The notes beneath the pieces were generated by a model. It searched no databases and had not been told where the DNA came from. It saw only the letters and a list, made by a program, of their open reading frames with translations. The position numbers and the translations under genes were made by a program. Positions 34,474-41,389 of a stretch of 64,000 bases of DNA are shown here, in pieces. Within the stretch, counting starts at the first letter, position 1. The number at the start of each line of letters is the position of its first letter. The stretch comes from DASUPK01 sp963724665 (GTDB taxonomy: Bacteria > Actinomycetota > Thermoleophilia > Solirubrobacterales > 70-9): positions 434,001 through 498,000 of the forward strand of contig CAVRVH010000007.1 in NCBI GenBank assembly GCA_963724665.1, read 5' to 3'.

Positions 34474-34516
34474 AGTCGGGGCGACTGGATTTGAACCAGC
34501 GACCTTTCGGCCCCCA
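34474..34516 (-). other. 3' fragment of a tRNA-Pro gene (att-like scar)
   Basis: On the minus strand the sequence runs from a TGGGGG anticodon-loop segment (anticodon GGG) through AAGGTCGCTGGTTCAAATCC and AGTCGCCCCGACT, the T arm and acceptor end of a tRNA-Pro. The 5' half of the tRNA is absent. As with the tRNA-Met fragments, the break is at the anticodon loop, the usual crossover position of tyrosine integrases. Confidence 0.7.
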
Positions 34517-34641
34517 GCCGACAGGCATTGGGCGACTATGCGTCCGCGAGCGTCCAAATCGTTCTACGTGTCTCCATTCGTAGACGGGCTGGACATATAG
34601 GACGATGCGGTGGGTACCAAAGCGGTACCACGACGGGACTT

Positions 34642-34661
34642 CTGCTTTGCATGGAAAGCAG
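34642..34661 (+). repeat. B hairpin repeat upstream of SnoaL gene
   Basis: CTGCTTTGCATGGAAAGCAG, identical to the copy at 29930. Its right arm supplies a TGGAAA that lies 16 bases before a GATACT box, a plausible -35/-10 pair. Confidence 0.9.
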
Positions 34662-34679
34662 CACTCCTCGCGGGATACT
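34652..34679 (+). promoter_or_regulatory. Promoter of SnoaL gene, -35 inside B repeat
   Basis: TGGAAA (34652-34657, in the B repeat) and GATACT (34674-34679) are separated by 16 bases. The ATG at 34689 follows the -10 box by 9 bases, so the mRNA would be nearly leaderless. GATACTGCGTAGSCGATG recurs before the SnoaL genes at 52987 and 57173, and a variant before the gene at 38361. Confidence 0.6.
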
Positions 34680-34688
34680 GCGTAGCCG

Positions 34689-35081
34689 ATGTCGGAGGAG
34701 AACGTCGAGGTCGCTCGTCGCGTCATCGAGGCGCTGGATCGCTGGGACATTCCCGCCGCGATGAAGGACTCGACGACCGATTTCGCCTTCGATTTCTCGC
34801 GTTCACTTAGCCCGGAACAAGGCGTATACGGGCGCGATGACATTCCCCAGTTCGCCGAGGACTTCGCCGGAATTTGGGAATCGGTGCGCTTTGAGCCGGA
34901 GTTCATCGAGGCTGGCGATCTGGTCATCACGCCGATCACGACCTATAGCCGCGGCCGCGACGGAATCGAACTCCCGACGCGATTCGCCTGGCTCTGGTCG
35001 TTTCGTAACGGACAGGTCCAGCGGATCACGTTCTTTCAGGACGGCGGCGAGGCCCTCGAGGCCGCCGGGTTCTCGGAATAG
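34689..35081 (+). CDS. SnoaL-like (NTF2 fold) protein, cassette 1
   Basis: A 130-residue NTF2-fold protein: MSEENVEVARRVIEALDRWD, DFAFDFSRSLSPEQGVYGRD, WLWSFRNGQVQRITFFQDGG and the ending EALEAAGFSE. Such proteins are cyclases, isomerases or small-ligand binders; no catalytic residue can be assigned. It is flanked by a B repeat 27 bases upstream and an A repeat fused to its TAG stop. It has paralogs with the same flanks at 52589-52987 and 56757-57173. Confidence 0.88.
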   Translation: MSEENVEVARRVIEALDRWDIPAAMKDSTTDFAFDFSRSLSPEQGVYGRDDIPQFAEDFAGIWESVRFEPEFIEAGDLVITPITTYSRGRDGIELPTRFAWLWSFRNGQVQRITFFQDGGEALEAAGFSE

Positions 35082-35102
35082 CTGCTTTGGACGAAAAGCA
35101 GC
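35081..35102 (+). repeat. A hairpin repeat at stop of SnoaL gene
   Basis: GCTGCTTTGGACGAAAAGCA with final GC: the A-type core GGACGA between GCTGCTTT and AAGCAGC arms. It begins on the last base of the TAG stop. Confidence 0.9.
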
Positions 35103-35106
35103 ACCG

Positions 35107-35126
35107 CTGCATTGCATGGAAAGCAG
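35107..35126 (+). repeat. B hairpin repeat following A
   Basis: CTGCATTGCATGGAAAGCAG, one mismatch in the left arm; 4 bases after the A repeat, giving the standard A-B junction. Confidence 0.88.
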
Positions 35127-35176
35127 CTACCCGGCGGTCTATTCGCTGCGCCACATCAAAGAACCGCCCTCCTGTG

Positions 35177-35210
35177 ACGCCCTGGTGGCCCACTACACAC
35201 ACCAGGGCGT
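35177..35210. terminator. Hairpin terminator
   Basis: An 11-bp perfect stem (ACGCCCTGGTG / CACCAGGGCGT) with a 12-base loop lies just beyond the stop of the minus-strand gene ending at 35223. Confidence 0.7.
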
Positions 35211-35222
35211 CAAGGACTTAGG

Positions 35223-35498
35223 TCAGGCAATCGAGTCCGCGATGAGCGGCACGGCCTGCTCAACCGTCAGCATCACCGTGGTCTCGTACTCAACCCACTG
35301 CGTGTAATTCAGAATGTTCCGATACGCGCCCTCCACGTCGTCGGTCTCGGAGATCACCAAACCGTGGCTGCCGTCGGCAGCCACGTAGTGCGCTGTGGCG
35401 CCGGGTCCCGCGCCCTCTTTGGCGAAAACGTCCAGCACCTCCTTTGTCTCCTCTTTGCTGAGGAACGGCTTGATCTTGTACGTCGTGACGAGAATCAT
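35223..35498 (-). CDS. DUF3303-like small protein
   Basis: A 91-residue ferredoxin-fold-like protein: MILVTTYKIKPFLSKEETKE, HYVAADGSHGLVISETDDVE and YTQWVEYETTVMLTVEQAVP. It resembles DUF3303/DUF3303-like dimeric alpha-beta barrel proteins. GGGAGG lies 7 bases before the ATG at 35498. A terminator follows. Function unknown. Confidence 0.7.
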   Translation of the reverse strand: MILVTTYKIKPFLSKEETKEVLDVFAKEGAGPGATAHYVAADGSHGLVISETDDVEGAYRNILNYTQWVEYETTVMLTVEQAVPLIADSIA

Positions 35499-35644
35499 GG
35501 GATTACCTCCCAGGTTGTTCGCCCCTCGTACGGGGAGTGAATTCAAGTCTCCTCCCGTAATCGGGTAAGCGGCATCCGTGTTGCCCACCGGTTCTAGTTC
35601 CGGGGAAGGGACGGAGGACTACCCGGCGGTCTTCAACGCTCGCT

Positions 35645-35733
35645 GAGTCAAAGACGGGCGCGGGCGTAGACTTCGGAACTGACGCCGGCGCGTCTCTCCT
35701 CTCCAATTGAGGCGCGTCGGCTCATTGGTTCTC
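35645..35733. repeat. Direct repeat flanking an 81-residue gene, left copy
   Basis: The order GTCAAAGACGGGCG..., GACGCCGGCGCGTC (self-complementary, 5-bp stem) and GGCGCGTCGGCTC recurs at about 36036-36133 with changes. Together the copies bracket the gene at 35751-35996. Confidence 0.5.
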
Positions 35734-35750
35734 CTCGTCCTCGACGCGGA

Positions 35751-35996
35751 TCAGTCGCCGGGTGGGTAGTTCCGACGTTCGCCGCGCCAATTCGTCAGGT
35801 GGTGGCTCCAGTTCGGGTCGACCTTGTCGAGCATCGAGTCGAAGGCATCGACCTCAGCATCTTTCGCATCGAGGTGATAACGACGGGTGCCGTCGTCGAT
35901 CACCTGCATTGGCTGGATGTTGAATTGCACCTCAAGCTCGTCGAGGATCTCCGCTCCCCGCTCCGACTCGGGACGGAGCGCGATCGCGGCAGCCAT
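35751..35996 (-). CDS. Small hypothetical protein
   Basis: An 81-residue protein: MAAAIALRPESERGAEILDE, VQFNIQPMQVIDDGTRRYHL and NWSHHLTNWRGERRNYPPGD. It is soluble and acidic in the centre. It is bracketed by two diverged copies of an 80-95-bp direct repeat. I recognise no family. Confidence 0.6.
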   Translation of the reverse strand: MAAAIALRPESERGAEILDELEVQFNIQPMQVIDDGTRRYHLDAKDAEVDAFDSMLDKVDPNWSHHLTNWRGERRNYPPGD

Positions 35997-36035
35997 TGGC
36001 GCAGTCTAGTTCCACCTCGCCCGTAGAGCGGCTAG

Positions 36036-36133
36036 CGATGTCAAAAACGGGCCGGGTCTACACTTGAAGAGACGCCGGCGCGTCCCTTCCCTTCTCCCCT
36101 ATCGAAGGTCCCTGGGGGCGCGTCGGCTCCTAA
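36036..36133. repeat. Direct repeat flanking an 81-residue gene, right copy
   Basis: Second diverged copy of the repeat at 35645-35733, with GTCAAAAACGGGCC, GACGCCGGCGCGTC and GGCGCGTCGGCTC in the same order. Confidence 0.5.
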
Positions 36134-36196
36134 GTCTCCGCTGCTCTCCGCATCTTGACGTTGGCGTACGGAAGCGGGTAAGCGGATCGAAGGCTC

Positions 36197-36385
36197 GTGA
36201 CCGCACCACACGCAGGAGTCGAGCTTCCGCTCATCGGCTTTGCCTTGGCCCCGGAGGGGACCGTCAGTGCGGTGGCGCGCTTCAAGGCATGGCTCATCAA
36301 GGACGCCCGTCAGATCGCCGTAACGGCCTCGCTCGTGGTCGGCGCGCTGCTCTTGGTGCGCGGAGCGATCGAGGTCCTCAGTTGA
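36197..36385 (+). pseudogene. 3' remnant of a GAP family membrane protein gene
   Basis: The frame VELPLIGFALAPEGTVSAVA followed by RFKAWLIKDARQ and VVGALLLVRGAIEVLS corresponds to the last 55 residues of the GAP protein at 5670-6365 (RFKAWFN... and IIGALLIVKGTIELL). The N-terminal 170 residues are missing. The GTG at 36197 is probably not a genuine start. It is a deletion remnant. Confidence 0.7.
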
Positions 36386-36481
36386 AGCCCGGCAAGCCGG
36401 GACGGCCGCCTGGTTGCCTCGGAGCGTCCCAAACGGCCTCAACTGTGATTCGGAAATGACTGGCGCTGAGCCCCCGGCGCC

Positions 36482-36757
36482 CTACTCCTTTCTTTCGCTG
36501 GACCCCTCGACGCCCAACGACTCGCCGGCGCTGTGGACGACCTTCTTCAGGAACGTGTACTGGGTCTCGACTAGCTGGTCCGCCATCTTCAGCGCGGAGT
36601 CGACGATCTGCTCGGCCTGGGACGGGCTCGCGTTGGCGAGCGTCTTGTCGACGGTCTCGGTGAAGTTGCGAACTGCTTGGATCGCGGCCTCCTGCCCTTC
36701 CTTGATCTCCGTGAGGACCTGGTCGGACAGCTCTACTGACCTCTCTGCGACTGCCAT
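36482..36757 (-). CDS. Phasin-like small helical protein
   Basis: A 91-residue helical protein: MAVAERSVELSDQVLTEIKE, AIQAVRNFTETVDKTLANAS and QIVDSALKMADQLVETQYTF. The pattern (Q...V...F...V) recalls phasin-like or heparin-binding haemagglutinin-like amphipathic proteins; the similarity is weak. AGGTGG lies 8 bases before the ATG. Confidence 0.65.
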   Translation of the reverse strand: MAVAERSVELSDQVLTEIKEGQEAAIQAVRNFTETVDKTLANASPSQAEQIVDSALKMADQLVETQYTFLKKVVHSAGESLGVEGSSERKE

Positions 36758-36950
36758 TTACACCACCTCTTTCCGATACATACGCCAGTTGGTGTCTCCA
36801 ACTGCTCCACGATCATCACGCGCACGGCGAGACCTGGCATCCGCGGAGGGCACGGACCCGCTGTCCGTAGCGACCACGGGCATCTAGCGAGATCCGGCGC
36901 GTCACACTCGGGCGACGTGGAACACACCCGACACGCAAGGAGCAGAGGCA

Positions 36951-38138
36951 ATGACGATTCCCGGGGCGCGGCGCAAGAAGATCCCGCGCGATCGCGAGAA
37001 CGATTACACGCCCGAGGCCGCGGAAGCGCGCCGGGCCTTCTTACGTGAGCAGACGGGCGCGGGACTGGAGCACGTCTCCCACTACTCCTTCGATCCATCG
37101 ATTCTCCCCGGCAACGTCGAGCACTTCACTGGGGTCGCGCAGGTGCCGGTCGGGATCGCCGGCCCCCTGCTCGTTGACGGGGAGTACGCACAGGGCGAGT
37201 TCTACGTTCCTTTGGCCACCAGCGAGGGCACACTGGTTGCGAGCTACAACCGCGGCATGAAGACACTGCGCGAAGCCGGCGGGGTGAAGACGACGATCCT
37301 GGACGACGCAATGCAGCGCGCCCCCGCCTTCGTGTTCGAGAGCGCGCGCGAGGCACGAGCGTTCGGGGAATGGCTCACCGAGCACTTCGCCGAGATCAAG
37401 CGGGCGGCCGAGACGACTACCCGTACCGGCCGGCTGCGCGGCATCGAGCAGTACTCAGCCAGCCGGATCCTATTTACGCGCTTTGACTACACAACAGGCG
37501 ACGCCGCGGGCCAGAACCTCACGGGCAAGGCGACCGCCGCGGCGTGCGCGTGGATCACCTCCAACTACGACGGCATCACCAACTTCTATCTGGAGTCGAA
37601 CTTCGCCACCGACAAGAAGAGCTCGCAGGTCAACATGTTGCGCACGCGGGGCAAGCGGGTGGTTGCGGAGGCGACGATTCCCGCCGCCCTGATCGAGGAG
37701 CAAATGCACACGAGCGGCGCCGAGCTGTTCCGGGCGCGCCAGGTGTCGAACCTGGGTGGCTTCATGTCCGGGGTGAACAACAACGGCCTGCAGTCCGCCA
37801 ACGGAATCGCCGCGCTTTTCATCGCCACCGGCCAGGACGCAGCCAATGTCGCCGAATCCTCAGCGGCCCTGGGTTTCAGTGAGCTGCTCCCCAACGGCGA
37901 CTACTACGCCTCGATCACGCTCCCATCGCTGATCGTCGCCACCTACGGCGGCGGCACGGGGCTCGCCACCCAGCGCGAATGCCTGGAGCTGCTTGATTGC
38001 TACGGGACCGGGAAGGTCCGCAAGCTCACCGAGATCGTCGCGGCAACGGTGCTCTGCGGCGAGCTGTCACTCGGCTGGGCGATCGTCGTCGCAGAGTGGG
38101 TCAGGGCGCACGACCTCTACGGCCGCAGCCGGCCATAG
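36951..38138 (+). CDS. Class I-like hydroxymethylglutaryl-CoA reductase
   Basis: A 395-residue HMG-CoA reductase, which makes mevalonate from HMG-CoA with NAD(P)H. The family landmarks are GVAQVPVGIAGPLLV, ATSEGTLVASYNRG (catalytic Glu), TTGDAAGQNLTGKATA (in place of DAMGMN), ATDKKSSQVN (catalytic Lys), GQDAANVAESSA (catalytic Asp), ATYGGGTGLATQRECL and a C-terminal AHDLYGRS whose His matches the catalytic His. The membrane domain of eukaryotic enzymes is absent. Several motif residues differ from canonical class I enzymes, so the substrate may be altered. No other mevalonate gene is in the window. AAGGAGCAGAGGCA precedes the ATG. Confidence 0.88.
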   Translation: MTIPGARRKKIPRDRENDYTPEAAEARRAFLREQTGAGLEHVSHYSFDPSILPGNVEHFTGVAQVPVGIAGPLLVDGEYAQGEFYVPLATSEGTLVASYNRGMKTLREAGGVKTTILDDAMQRAPAFVFESAREARAFGEWLTEHFAEIKRAAETTTRTGRLRGIEQYSASRILFTRFDYTTGDAAGQNLTGKATAAACAWITSNYDGITNFYLESNFATDKKSSQVNMLRTRGKRVVAEATIPAALIEEQMHTSGAELFRARQVSNLGGFMSGVNNNGLQSANGIAALFIATGQDAANVAESSAALGFSELLPNGDYYASITLPSLIVATYGGGTGLATQRECLELLDCYGTGKVRKLTEIVAATVLCGELSLGWAIVVAEWVRAHDLYGRSRP

Positions 38139-38168
38139 CTCCCGCGGAAGCAGAGCGGGACGCGGGAG
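38139..38168 (+). terminator. Hairpin terminator after HMG-CoA reductase
   Basis: An 8-bp stem CTCCCGCG / CGCGGGAG with a 14-base loop begins one base after the HMG-CoA reductase stop. Confidence 0.65.
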
Positions 38169-38346
38169 GCAGCCGCACCACCCAACAGCGGAAGGAGAGT
38201 GCTGGATTCCCAAAGGGGCGCCTCCGCTTCGGCGCCTGACTGCCGCTCCGGACGATGAGCGGAAGCGAGCGCGCGCTGAGCTGACGCCTCGGAGTGGAAC
38301 ATGGGTTGCCCCAGATTCGGGGTCATGCGCCACGTCGAATGAGCGG

Positions 38347-38360
38347 ATACTGCTTAGGCC
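38347..38360 (+). promoter_or_regulatory. Leaderless-type promoter box
   Basis: GGATACTGCTTAGGCC directly precedes the ATG at 38361 and matches the box before the SnoaL cassettes, but no B repeat lies upstream here. Confidence 0.5.
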
Positions 38361-38819
38361 ATGGCCGAGAGGGAGAACCCGGTTCGGCGATACGTCGCGA
38401 TCTTCGCCGCTCTCACGGTGGTGGCTGTCACCGCCTGCGCCAGTGCCGAGGCCAAGACGGTCCAGGTCGGCAGCCCGCTGACCGCAAGCTTCTTCCCGGT
38501 TTTGCTCGGCCAGGTTTGCAACTCCTGTTCGATCGGCACCGCTACGACGACAGTTCAGAGGACGCTGCCTGAACCCGCGAACGCCACGTCCCCGGTCGAC
38601 GGGACCGTGATCTCCTACCGGGTCGCCGAGGCGGACGGGACTTTCGCCGCCCAGGTCGTCCGGCTCCACGGGCCCTACTCCCCGTCCTATACACAGAGCA
38701 TCTCCTACCGTGGCATCGGCAGCTCGGCGCCCGCGCCGATCATCTCCAGCGGCGTTTCGTCACCCTCGAAGCCGCCGGGCTGTCGGAGTAGGTCCGAGGT
38801 CATCAGCACTCGAAGCTGA
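38361..38819 (+). pseudogene. Exported protein gene fused to a SnoaL 3' remnant
   Basis: The frame starts with a signal peptide (RRYVAIFAALTVVAVTACAS, with a possible lipobox-like Cys) and a beta domain (TVQVGSPLTASFFPVLLGQV; SPVDGTVISYRVAEADGTFA) shared with the secreted proteins at 46463 and 48794. Coding similarity stops near 38745. In another frame, 38757-38792 reads FVTLEAAGLSE and stop, which is the C-terminus of the SnoaL family. The gene appears truncated by recombination with a SnoaL cassette. Confidence 0.6.
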
Positions 38820-39698
38820 CGATCCGGATCGGCTGCCGGGCTTTTGCTGTACGCGACCTCGCTCGGCGAGATACCGGTTGTTTGCAGGTGAATTCACGTC
38901 TTCATTGTTCGCTGCTCCGCGGACGGATTAGTTAGGCTTCGAACGAGACCAGCCAGCGTTTCCTTTCTTCGCGCACTTCGCTCAATCAGTCGCTCGCCTC
39001 GGCAATCGCCGTCGGCTCGTTCCAACCTGAATGGCCGAGGGTTCTTCCCCCATCGATTGGGTTCGAGGACAACGGCTGGCTCGGGGCGTACTGCCCCCTA
39101 CGAAGGGGGACAGCACGACCATCGACCGGGACTGAGGTATCCGTGTTGGACGAGGCCCGAGTCTCTCACGCGCCCAGGTGCAGCTTTACCGCGCAGGTCT
39201 TGCGACCGTTCGACTCGTCTGCCCTGCTCCGAGGAGCACTGCGACGGGGCATAAGGGATCTGGGAATGTCCTCCGCTCGGATCGCTCTCACATCCGTTTT
39301 CCTATCTGGCCGTCACCGGGGCGGAGGGTCGAGAGAAGGTCCTCGCCGGGAGGCGTCTTGAGAGAGCTCAGATCCGGCGCCGCACCTCCCGCCGGCGCTT
39401 GCAGCTACAGCGCCAGGTCTCGACCTCGTCGGGGGCGCCTCTGATCAAGCGCTCACGTCGCCTCTGAAAGAGGGGCTGTGGGTCGAGCCACAGATCCGGC
39501 AGGACGGCCAGTGGGCTTTGACCCGCCTAGCCACGGGCGATCCCCGTACGCGAAACGGCGCGGCCCCGAGGGAAGTTGCAAGGCAACCCGCGACGACCGC
39601 GCCGATCTGCACCCTAACCCGCTTCCCGTGGTGCCAGGTTTGGGGCCAAGTTGCGACCCGGCACAAACCGAAACCGCGGTCTAGCAGGAGCTTTCTAG
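38820..39698. other. Long intergenic region without recognisable gene
   Basis: Nearly 880 bases next to the intact tRNA-Met. Short open frames exist on both strands, but none has a Shine-Dalgarno, a family motif or a convincing codon pattern. No A or B repeats occur here. It may be decayed element DNA. Confidence 0.5.
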
Positions 39699-39772
39699 TG
39701 GGCCGGGGAGGACTCGAACCTCCGACCTACGGATTATGAGTCCGCTGCTCTGACCAGCTGAGCTACCGGCCC
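39699..39772 (-). tRNA. tRNA-Met (CAU anticodon), intact
   Basis: The minus strand folds as a complete tRNA: acceptor GGGCCGG/CCGGCCC with discriminator A, D arm GCTC/GAGC, anticodon stem GCGGA/TCCGT with loop CTCATAA (anticodon CAT), variable AGGTC, and T arm GGAGG/CCTCC with loop TTCGAGT. No CCA is encoded. This is probably elongator tRNA-Met (a tRNA-Ile2 read by lysidine is possible). Its halves recur separately at 28643 and 59631. Confidence 0.95.
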
Positions 39773-39829
39773 TATTCCCATGCCAAAGCCAAATCTCGGC
39801 CCTCTACACGGGGCGCAACCGCTCGATTT

Positions 39830-39847
39830 GCAAACGGATTGCTAACG
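39830..39847. repeat. 18-bp repeat near tRNA, copy 1
   Basis: GCAAACGGATTGCTAACG, identical to 59496-59513. Both copies lie within about 140 bases of a tRNA-Met copy, as expected for an integrase arm-binding site or duplicated att flank. Confidence 0.65.
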
Positions 39848-39854
39848 CGCGGGC

Positions 39855-39983
39855 TCAGTCGAGCAGCGCCGCAACCTTTGCTGCCGTCTCCTCCTCAAGC
39901 GCTGGCACGCTGGCAGCGTAGACGTCCATCGTGAACGCGGTGCTCGCGTGGCCGAGCCGCTCCGAGACCGTCTTCACGTGGTT
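39855..39983 (-). pseudogene. C-terminal remnant of a phage-type tyrosine integrase
   Basis: The minus strand reads VKTVSERLGHASTAFTMDVY followed by AASVPALEEETAAKVAALLD and TGA. This is the end of a tyrosine recombinase: SERLGHAS precedes the catalytic tyrosine in the DVY motif. Only about 42 residues remain; sequence upstream of about 39983 belongs to another gene. It lies 82 bases from the tRNA, where integrase genes of tRNA-targeted elements usually sit. Confidence 0.85.
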
Positions 39984-40365
39984 GAAGGCGCGTTGGGTGA
40001 CGTGGCTGGACGTGCCCAAGGAGATGCGCAAGCACGAAAGCGTCGCCTACAAGCCGATCAGCGTCGAGCGCGACACCCAGTTCGGCATCAACAAGGGCTC
40101 GCCGGCCTTCATCCTCGACGACCCGGACGGGGATTCGTGGGCGATGAAGTCCGCCAGCCTGATCGAAGACCCCAACCAGACCTACGCAAGCCTGAAGGAC
40201 CTCGGCGGTCGGCTGAAGCCCGCCCCGGGCTGGAAGTTCCGGACCCTTGTCCTCGAGAAGGACTTGACCCTCACGCCGGACAACGGCCACGCGAAGATCA
40301 CCCAGGACGAGCTCGGAAACACCTACGACCGGGTCGGCGGCGCCTTCAGCAACTACAAGCCGTGA
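39984..40365 (+). pseudogene. C-terminal fragment of an unidentified conserved protein
   Basis: The frame reads VTWLDVPKEMRKHESVAYKP, SVERDTQFGINKGSPAFILD, DDPDGDSWAMKSASLIEDPN, LKPAPGWKFRTLVLEKDLTL and TQDELGNTYDRVGGAFSNYK. The sequence looks well conserved and like the end of a larger, probably exported protein, but its N-terminus is replaced by the integrase remnant on the other strand. The ATG at 39931 lies in antisense integrase DNA and is not native. Confidence 0.65.
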
Positions 40366-40397
40366 GCAAGGCTCCCGACCTGGCAGGAGGGGCCTCG

Positions 40398-40625
40398 ATG
40401 GAGGAATCTCCCAAACAGAATCAGCGCAGGTCCCGCTGGGGCCCTCCGCCCGACTCGGACCTGATCGGCATTCCCCTTGTCCTAGGCGTGGCTCTGGCCG
40501 TTCTTGCCATCCTCGCCATGTTCTTGTTCATCGGCTGGATCGGACTGATCGTGCTCGTGGTTGTCTTGATCGCCGCTCTCGCGATCACCTACCGCGTGGT
40601 GACCGACTCAGAAGACACGGGCTAG
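40398..40625 (+). CDS. Small two-TM membrane protein
   Basis: A 75-residue protein with a Pro/Arg-rich N-terminus (KQNQRRSRWGPPPDS) and two hydrophobic helices (GIPLVLGVALAVLAILAMFL; GWIGLIVLVVVLIAALAI). AGGAGG lies 7 bases before the ATG at 40398. It lies upstream of the second DUF7144 gene. Function unknown. Confidence 0.7.
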   Translation: MEESPKQNQRRSRWGPPPDSDLIGIPLVLGVALAVLAILAMFLFIGWIGLIVLVVVLIAALAITYRVVTDSEDTG

Positions 40626-40646
40626 GCCTCCGCAGCCGGACTGAAG

Positions 40647-40667
40647 ATCACCCCGATCGGACGATGC
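40647..40667 (+). promoter_or_regulatory. Conserved upstream element of DUF7144 gene, copy 2
   Basis: ATCACCCCGATCGG followed by ACGATGC; the counterpart of 11221-11241, at 126 bases before the gene start versus 124. Confidence 0.5.
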
Positions 40668-40772
40668 GGTCGGTTCGGACTGCTGCCAGCTTTGAACACG
40701 GCCAGCCGACTCATTGGTCTTGGCCGGCCGGACACGGTCGTCGGTGGCGGCCCAACCAGAGAGGAGCACTAA

Positions 40773-41165
40773 ATGAGAGGTGCTGGTCGAGTCGTCTTCG
40801 TGGCGATCCTGCTGCTGATCGTCGGCACGCTCAACATCATCTACGGCATCGGCGCGGTTGCCAATGCCAGTTTCTACTCGAACGACACGCGCTACATCCT
40901 CACCAACCTGCACGCGATGGGGTGGACGCTGATCATCCTCGGCGTGATCCAGCTGACCGGAGGGTTCTCGCTGATGGCCGGCAACGCCTGGGGCCGGATC
41001 ATCGGAGTGATCGCCGGCAGCCTCGGGGCGATCGGGGCCCTGCTGTCGATGGGCGGTTCCCACCCCTTCTGGGAGCTCGGGATCTTTGCCCTCTGCGTCT
41101 GGATCGTCTACGGACTGATCGTCTTCGGCTCCGATGAGCCGGCGGACGTAGGCACGAGGACCTGA
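40773..41165 (+). CDS. DUF7144 family four-TM membrane protein, copy 2
   Basis: A 130-residue paralog of the protein at 11345-11731 with the same four membrane segments (AILLLIVGTLNIIYGIGAVA; WTLIILGVIQLTGGFSLMAG; IIGVIAGSLGAIGALLSMGG; LGIFALCVWIVYGLIVFG) and the loop SNDTRYILTNLHAMGW. GAGAGGAGCACTAA precedes the ATG. One copy is in the core, the other in the island. Function unknown. Confidence 0.88.
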   Translation: MRGAGRVVFVAILLLIVGTLNIIYGIGAVANASFYSNDTRYILTNLHAMGWTLIILGVIQLTGGFSLMAGNAWGRIIGVIAGSLGAIGALLSMGGSHPFWELGIFALCVWIVYGLIVFGSDEPADVGTRT

Positions 41166-41173
41166 CCGAGTCG

Positions 41174-41205
41174 CGGGAGCCCGGGTCCGCAGGGCCGGGC
41201 TCGCG
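41174..41205 (+). terminator. Hairpin terminator after DUF7144 copy 2
   Basis: An 8-bp GAGCCCGG / CCGGGCTC stem with a 10-base loop, within a longer imperfect GCGGG/CGCGC context, directly after the stop. Confidence 0.65.
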
Positions 41206-41389
41206 CGAGGGGCGGCTCCCATCGATGATGCAAAACGCCGGCTCCATTCATGGGGCCGCCGATTGGCGGCGGCACGAGGCTGGCGGCGCGGGCCCATTCA
41301 CGAGTCGGGTCAGGTGGCGCCTGTCCGGCAAAGGTGAAGCGGTCTGGGAGTCCCGGCGAGCGCGGAAGCGAGGCGAGATCGGCCTTCCG

